This document shows positions 58,221 through 64,000 of a stretch of DNA of 64,000 bases, piece by piece. Both the position numbers and the translations under genes were made by a program. Below the pieces are notes generated by a model, which worked only from the letters and a program-made list of their open reading frames with translations, was not told where the DNA came from and searched no databases. The DNA is taken from positions 39,677,095 through 39,741,094 of the forward strand of contig JAWZYU010000028.1 of the NCBI GenBank assembly GCA_038380435.1, given 5' to 3'. The number at the start of each line of letters is the position of its first letter. Position 1 is the stretch's first letter. Source of the stretch: Ryuthela nishihirai (Eukaryota > Arthropoda > Arachnida > Araneae > Heptathelidae).

Positions 58221-59509
58221 GGGCATTCAAAAAGTTCTTGTCACATGTCTGTAGATTTGCACTTGTTTCTCTGAAATTAATGAGCCAAGACTTGTTTGAA
58301 AGCTTGTTTAAACTTGTCATTATATGTTAAAATCAAAGGCTGTATCATCAGTGCTCTCTTCACTGGCAGCACATAAAGGTTCAGTCTGCGAAATTTGTGT
58401 ATTTGCTGCTAAGGAGCATACTAAAGAGTGGGAAAGATTTTATGTTTTCACAAGGATGCAGAGCTAGGGGATGATACGAAAAAAAAAATTTGTGCCATTT
58501 TATCACAAGTATATGGAGATCATGCCTGTTCATATGGTACTGTTATGGGATGGATGTGCAAATTCAAAGAAAGATTGCAGAGCTTTGAAAACCTTCCTCA
58601 TGCAGGAAGACTGAAGGAGACCGTGAATGAGAGAACAATTACTGCTGTTTGTGAAATCATTAAGGAAAATTTGCACATCACCATTCAGGTAATAAGTTTA
58701 CATCATTTTATCGACCAGCAGTGTGGGAACAATTATTCATCAACATTTAAAGTTTTGTAAGATCTGTGCCAAATGGTACCCCACAAATTGACAGAAAAAC
58801 AAAAAAGGGCTAGAACAACTAGTGCAAGGAGATGCTGGAAATGTTTGAACCTAATGGCCTCAAATGGTTAACAGACATTGCTACAAGTGATGAGAAGTGG
58901 TTTTATTACTATACACCTCCCAGAAAGATCGACAACTATGTTTGGGTTGCAGAAGATGAAACATCTCCTAATCCTCTGACAAGACTTTCGTTCAAGGAAG
59001 AGGATGTTCACAATTTTTTTTCAATTCCCAAGGAGTGGTAGCTGCGGACACTTTACCTGAAAAAATTACCATAAATGGCCAATACTACACCAACATTGTT
59101 TTGCCCAAAATGGTTAAGGAGATGAAGGAGCAGTGTCCAACAACAGGCATGTCATGGGTTCTACTTCTTCATGACAATGCCAGTGTTTACAAAACTAGTA
59201 AATTATGGCCTTTGGGAACAAGAAAAAAAAATCGAACAGCTACCTCCATCCTGCATATTCATCCAATCTTGCACCATGCAATTCTTGGTTGTTTCCAAAA
59301 ATTGATAGGAATTTGTTGGGAAACTTTTTTTAAGGGTACATGACTTTGCAAAATGTATTCATTCAGAGTTGTGGAGTATTCCCCAGCAGGAGTACTACCA
59401 AATGATCCAGAATTGGCATAGAAGTTTGCATAGATGCCTGAGGGGAGTACTTTGAAGGACAGAATGATTTTTGTTCTGCAGATGCATGTCAAGAACTTTT
59501 TGAATGCCC
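58221..59509 (+). mobile_element. mariner element relic with perfect inverted ends
   Basis: GGGCATTCAAAAAGTTCTTG at 58221-58240 has its exact reverse complement at 59490-59509, giving an element of about 1.29 kb in the intron, opposite to the host gene. The enclosed transposase reads in pieces on plus: an N-terminal HTH region, TSDEKW (first catalytic block), LLHDNA (second block), and a YSSNLAPCN segment in another frame where the family has an acidic residue at both N positions. Frameshifts, stops and the substituted third catalytic site make it inactive. Confidence 0.88.
58428..59343 (+). pseudogene. Broken mariner transposase
   Basis: Three frames cover the gene: 58428-58760 (HTH DNA-binding part, including GTVMGWMCKFKERLQSFEN and PHAGR), 58832-59041 (first catalytic block and the PPRK region) and 59035-59343 (second catalytic block). 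At least two frameshifts separate them, and a further one precedes the third catalytic block at about 59255. Old, with no sign of selection. Confidence 0.85.
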
Positions 59510-59749
59510 CTTGCTTGTAAATAAGCATATACTGAATCATCCTGAAAAATTTCATTCAATCACATCTTATTCAGCTTAAAAACTAATCAAATATAGTCAT
59601 CTGCATGTTGGCCCATTAGCAAAAATTCAACTTTTTTTTGAGTATAAAGATAAATTAAGAACATTTTTTGTGTCGAATATATCAATGAAAGGTTAGGATT
59701 CACATTTTCTAAATATTCCAATAACTTTAATAGTACCCTCTAACAGTGG

Positions 59750-60290
59750 AAAGTATTGAAAAATGGCAAAACTTCAAAAAGAATATTGCAATCTATTATC
59801 CAAATCTGTTACACTAGAAATTTGATGGTGGAGTGAAGAGAGATTTACACAGATAGCAATAGTGTCCCCTTAACCCAGGAGAGAGGGTGGGGGGATAAAA
59901 ATCAACTTTTAAGTTTTAAGCAACAATGAAAAATTCTTTGTTGTTTGGCAGTAATGAAATATTATGATTCCTATTTCTCGAAACCTTCAATAGTCCAGCT
60001 CAATTTCCAATCCTCCAATTCCATCATTAGAGGGCACTAAATTTGAAAAACAACAAAACTTTAAACAAACATTGCAAAAAAAAATCTATGCTAGAAATGG
60101 CAGAGTGCCATGTTCAAAGGGTTTACACTGACAACAACAATTTGCCCCCTTAATCCAAGATGGAAAAGAGCTTTTTTATTTTAGGAGCTAAATGAAAAAT
60201 TATTTTGTTTAAATTTTAATACAAATAGTAATATTTTACAATTTGCATTTTCCCAATCATCCATTAAATTTATACTGCTACATGAAAAAG
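59750..60290. repeat. Diverged tandem duplication in intron, about 270 bp per copy
   Basis: Ordered matches: CAAAACTT...AATATTGCA and CAAAACTTTAAACAAACATTGCA; TTTACAC followed by CCCCTTAACCCA and CCCCCTTAATCCA; and AATGAAAAATT in both. Very diverged; no ORF. Confidence 0.5.
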
Positions 60291-60603
60291 TTGAAAAATA
60301 AGAAAACTCTCCTTGAAAATTAGCATTTAATAGGTCTTAAACTTAACAATTACATAAAGCATTAAACTACTCACACATATACCGATATCCTACATAAAGG
60401 GGTAACAAACCAAAAAGCTCTCCTAGCTTGTCCAGGCTTTCTCATAAAAGGGGACAGAAATCAGATTCCCCAGTCACTGCATCAGTTAGAGTTAAAACAC
60501 AACACACAAAGTATAATCCCACTAAAACAGTAGTTAGATTCTCTAACCACTATACCAGTTAGGGATATTTCTAACATATCTGCACATTATAATAATAAAC
60601 TAC

Positions 60604-60723
60604 CTTGCGAGGAGTCATAACAAAAGAATTTCCACTTGACACTGAATTGTCATCTTCTGAAAAAGAAACTCCAAATCCCAGTGATGCAGCAGAAGCTATG
60701 CTGTTGTCCATCTGTGTTATACC
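60604..60723 (-). CDS. Disabled-family adaptor, 40-residue exon
   Basis: Bounded by TTTTTACTAG before and CGCAAG|GTAG after, length 120 bp, phase 0 on both sides. Encodes GITQMDNSIASAASLGFG and a serine-rich stretch ending MTPRK. It continues directly from the DTLQQ of the upstream exon, forming a LQFEM...QQGITQMDN segment. This corresponds in position to the short helical stretch after the PTB domain of vertebrate DAB2, where KLGVDQMD occurs. Confidence 0.78.
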
Positions 60724-62012
60724 CTAGTAAAAATAAAAACTTAATCATCAACAAAAATAAATGACAGTTGGTCTCCTTTTGCCTAAACAATGCATGAAAA
60801 TATAAATATATTTCACAGAATGTTAAGTGTCCATCTATTTGTAACAATTCTTATCCTTCTATGTCTATTTTTTTGACATCAGTTCCAAAGGAATTCTTCC
60901 CTTTAAAAATTTTTCTTCTGCAAAATAGGTTGTAGAACATTTTACCCACAATTACAAGTTTTCCTTGTAGTTATTCTACAACTTAGCAGTGCACTTGTCA
61001 TCTTTCTTACATAGCAAAAAACACGGAATCCAGTTAGAAATATAAAATGAAATACCACATATACTCTACAGAGGAGCAGAAAATATTTATCTTAAATTTT
61101 AACTATTTGTTATGTATATACAAGGCATCTCTATGAAAGGTTCACAGAAACAAGCAGTAAATATTAAATTCTTCAGTTCTTCTGAAACAAAATTTCTTAT
61201 TTTTTTTCCAAATATTCAATAAAATTTTTATAAATTTCTGAGTTTTTTTTTTTACATTCCCACAAGTGAATTTTCTAGCATATATAAAAAGCAAAATTTC
61301 ATAATAAGACTTTTACAAAAATTTCTTTTTAATATTTACCTTATTTTACAAAAAATGCAACCCAGAACAGAAACAACCAGTTATTTTTTGCAACATTAAT
61401 TTATATATATATATGTGTGTATTAACAGCAAATTGCTACATTTGTCACCTATGGTGTTAGTTTGGGAGAAATGATCCCTGTGATCCAAAGAGTGAGTATC
61501 CTTGTAACTTGAAAAAAACTTCATGGCAATAAAGAACTTTTATAGTTTACACCCCTTCTGATCTTCAAAAGTTTTGCAAATTAAAATACATATGCTGATC
61601 AGCTAATACATCTCTTAGGACATCCCTGAGTATAATTTTGTTTATGCTGGAACAATGGACCAAGCAGTCGATCAGTTCAGAAAGATTCCAAAATTCATGA
61701 CCCATTTGATTATTTAGGTCAATCAGATTTCGATTCTCTAGATATATTTCAATAAGGTTCAGATAACGTTCATATGAATGTTTCTCATTTGGATGTTAAA
61801 TACATTTTTGTTTCAGACTGCAAATAATAAAACTCAAATCTAAATATTGAAATAATCTATTTGCTAGAATTTGTTAAGTTGCAGAATAGAATTCATTATG
61901 CAGGGAAATCAGAAAAATCCTTGTATGTTTGTAAAATTAAAATTTTTCAATAGACATTTATCCCTATTTGATAGCTATTTAGAGCAACCATACACAAAAA
62001 AATGTTGTGCAC
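60724..62012 (-). other. Intron of the Disabled-like gene
   Basis: AT-rich. A short TATATA/TGTG microsatellite lies at 61401-61420. No repeat insertion was recognised. Confidence 0.7.
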
Positions 62013-62147
62013 CTGTTGTAAAGTATCCATTTCAAACTGCAAATCAAGAAGATTATCAGCAGCAGACTGACTTTCTGTTGGTGGATCAGGGAGAATGGTC
62101 TCTTCAGCCTTTTTAATTTCTTCTACTTCATGAATAGATAATACATC
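62013..62147 (-). CDS. Disabled-family adaptor, 45-residue exon after the PTB domain
   Basis: Splice sites CTTTTCTTTTCAG and CAACAG|GTGCAC, 135 bp, phase 0. Encodes an acidic, probably helical segment with HEVEEIKKAEE and NLLDLQFEMDTLQQ. In Dab proteins a lysine/glutamate-rich linker and a similar leucine-bearing helix follow the PTB domain. The PTB exons themselves are not seen between here and 64000, so they should lie further right (upstream on minus). Confidence 0.78.
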
Positions 62148-62851
62148 CTGAAAAGAAAAGCTTATTACTTAACCTCAAAGAGTTGAAAAACTGTTTGATG
62201 GAAATTAATAAAGGAGTCCATTTAAGTTCAACAAAGGAAATAATTGTTAACTGCATGACAAAAAACATGAAAAATATTTTAAAATAAAAAAATTAATCAA
62301 CTGATATTCATTTACCAAATATTTATATCTCCTATTTTGCTATAATCTCTGTGATATTTATAGTGAAATTTGTCAAATTCATGTGACTCTCTTGCTATTA
62401 TTGTATATAAGAGAATTCAGCAGCTTGAACTATAATTTTGTAGTTCTTTATGGAAACAAAAGAATATAAGAGGCTTGACATTTTCAAATGTACATAAAAC
62501 AGAACTAATATGATATTAAATGCAAAGACCTAGCACACAGCTCAGTCAATATTGTTTGAAACTACAATTTTCTTTCAATATATCTATCAATAATACATAT
62601 GATATTCAAAATTATTTTACGTGATCTAAACATTATTAAGATTGATTAGGTCACTAAACCAGATGATAATGGAAAAACTAAAATCAAATAAGTTTTGGTT
62701 AAAAATAATAAAAAGTTTCACATGCAAAATCAATATATTCATGTTAAAAACAAGCAGAAAGATTAAAATTACACTAGATTTTCAAACTAATTTAGAGGAA
62801 AACTAAATAGTATTAGGTAAAAACTTGCAGTAAGTAATGAATTCTGGTAAA
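62148..62851 (-). other. Intron (or 5' flank) of the Disabled-like gene
   Basis: AT-rich, no exon recognised. Confidence 0.5.
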
Positions 62852-63060
62852 AAAAATAAAAATAAATACCCCCTCAAGCAGCTGCTTGCCACAGAGGTCT
62901 GACAGGAGCCTGTCAGTTTATATGCCATAGTAGAAGATCTGAGAGGATGGCAGGACCTCAGCAGAAAAACAACACGAACATCCATGCCTTACCCGGGGCT
63001 CGAACCCAGGTCCCGTAGATCAAAAACCAAGCACGCTAATCACTTGGCCACGGGACGGCT
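62852..63060 (-). mobile_element. SINE-B reference copy with target-site duplication
   Basis: Second tRNA-derived SINE, about 209 bp, unrelated to SINE-A outside the promoter boxes. A box TGGCCAAGTGATTAGCG and B box GGTTCGAGCCCC on minus. The body has CTGCTGAGGTCCTGCC and TCTGTGGCAAGCAGCTGC, and the 3' tail is T/A-rich (TATTTATTTTTATT read on minus). Perfect 12-bp duplication AATTCTGGTAAA at 62840-62851 and 63061-63072. Confidence 0.9.
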
Positions 63061-63072
63061 AATTCTGGTAAA

Positions 63073-64000
63073 GAATATAATATTTTAATTTGTTTATATC
63101 AACATATTTGAATCCAGTTAAAGTAATTATAAATGGGCATCAATGAAAGAATACTCTGGCATGTTTCTGAAGAGATACGGGTTAAAGTCCTGTATGTCAG
63201 CGAAATGTTTTCCGCAAAATAGAATATACACCTGAATAAGATGGACCATACTTATCTGCACCATATGTTTAATAACCATAAGCAAGCAAGTCATACTGTG
63301 TAAAATATCATTAAAATTCTCATGTCAAACAAAATGGAATAGCACAAACAGATTAATGTGCCTTGACTATGTACCTAACTTTACTATTAATGCTAAAATA
63401 GCAAAGCAGTAATGATCTAACATTAGCTTAACACTAAATATATGAAGTAAATAAAATCATTTTAATATAAATCATTTGTGCAGATGCCCAAAGGAAGATA
63501 CTTCAGTCTCAGGGTTCATTTAGTCCTTAAAGTGAAATGCACGTGGCATGTGCCAAAAAAATATGGCATTGTCGTTATATGCACTGGTGATACACAGGAA
63601 CTAACAAAGTCTTAATTGGAGATGGATAGGGCTTTGTGGCAAGACTCTTGTGACACTGCAGAACATCAGTGTAAGCAGAGCAATATATGATAATGCCAGA
63701 TGTATGTAGAATCCAGCAGTCAGAACACATCAACAATGGTAGAATGCAATGCCACATAAAGCACATGTGAAACTCTGCTGAAGTTCTATGTTGCCATTGA
63801 TGATGAAACACCTACTGCATGTTAATATTCTTTTAGATGAAGTATTAATTTACAACAAGCCAATGATGAGCAGTTTGAATACTGGCAGTTCAAAAACTTT
63901 GATAGGACATAAGTGTTTGGAGAACTAAATTGCACAATCTGGTTGGACTTTCATAGCCCATGGGTGCTTGAGGATTCTGTATGTATGTATATGTTTGTAT
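63073..64000. other. Right end of window, no feature recognised
   Basis: Low-GC DNA. The 78-codon minus ORF at 63575-63811 does not resemble a PTB domain or any other family I know. Confidence 0.4.

Overview
The window is nuclear DNA of an invertebrate animal, most likely an arthropod. The evidence is a spliced, multi-intron gene of the metazoan Disabled (Dab) adaptor family, dozens of tRNA-derived SINEs with target-site duplications, relics of Tc1, mariner, pogo and hAT transposons, and long minisatellites. A chelicerate is a reasonable guess, but nothing here proves it. There are no bacterial-style operons, CRISPR arrays or rRNA genes.

Layout. 1-5758 is a minisatellite of 33-bp units, interrupted by one SINE. 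5759-6898 is a GC-rich element present as two head-to-tail copies 642 bp apart, set into the edge of that array. 6899-15600 is a graveyard of nested SINEs, a Tc1-like relic and palindromic MITEs. 15886-20674 carries a satellite with a 299-bp monomer built from a MITE half and a hairpin module. 20884-21445 holds more SINEs. 22243-28430 is a purine-rich tract with a 30-bp array (about 48 units) and a 132-bp array (22 units). 28450-37750 is again dense in SINEs and includes a long foldback repeat. From about 37.8 kb the DNA becomes AT-rich and poor in SINEs, with scattered mariner, reverse-transcriptase-like, MITE, pogo and hAT remnants.

The only well-supported host gene is on the minus strand at 54738-62147. 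Three exons, all in phase 0, encode the region just after the PTB domain and the long proline-rich, NPF/DPF-bearing tail of a Dab-type endocytic and signalling adaptor. The PTB exons should lie beyond the right edge, and the 3' end was not resolved. A dead mariner sits in one of its introns.

Nearly all the long open reading frames in the left half (up to 1070 codons) are products of tandem repeats whose unit length is a multiple of three, and are not called as genes. I found no new enzymatic or defence system. The most interesting signals are two satellite births: the 33-bp minisatellite looks amplified from an internal piece of the local SINE, and the 299-bp satellite is clearly assembled from a Tc1-type MITE.
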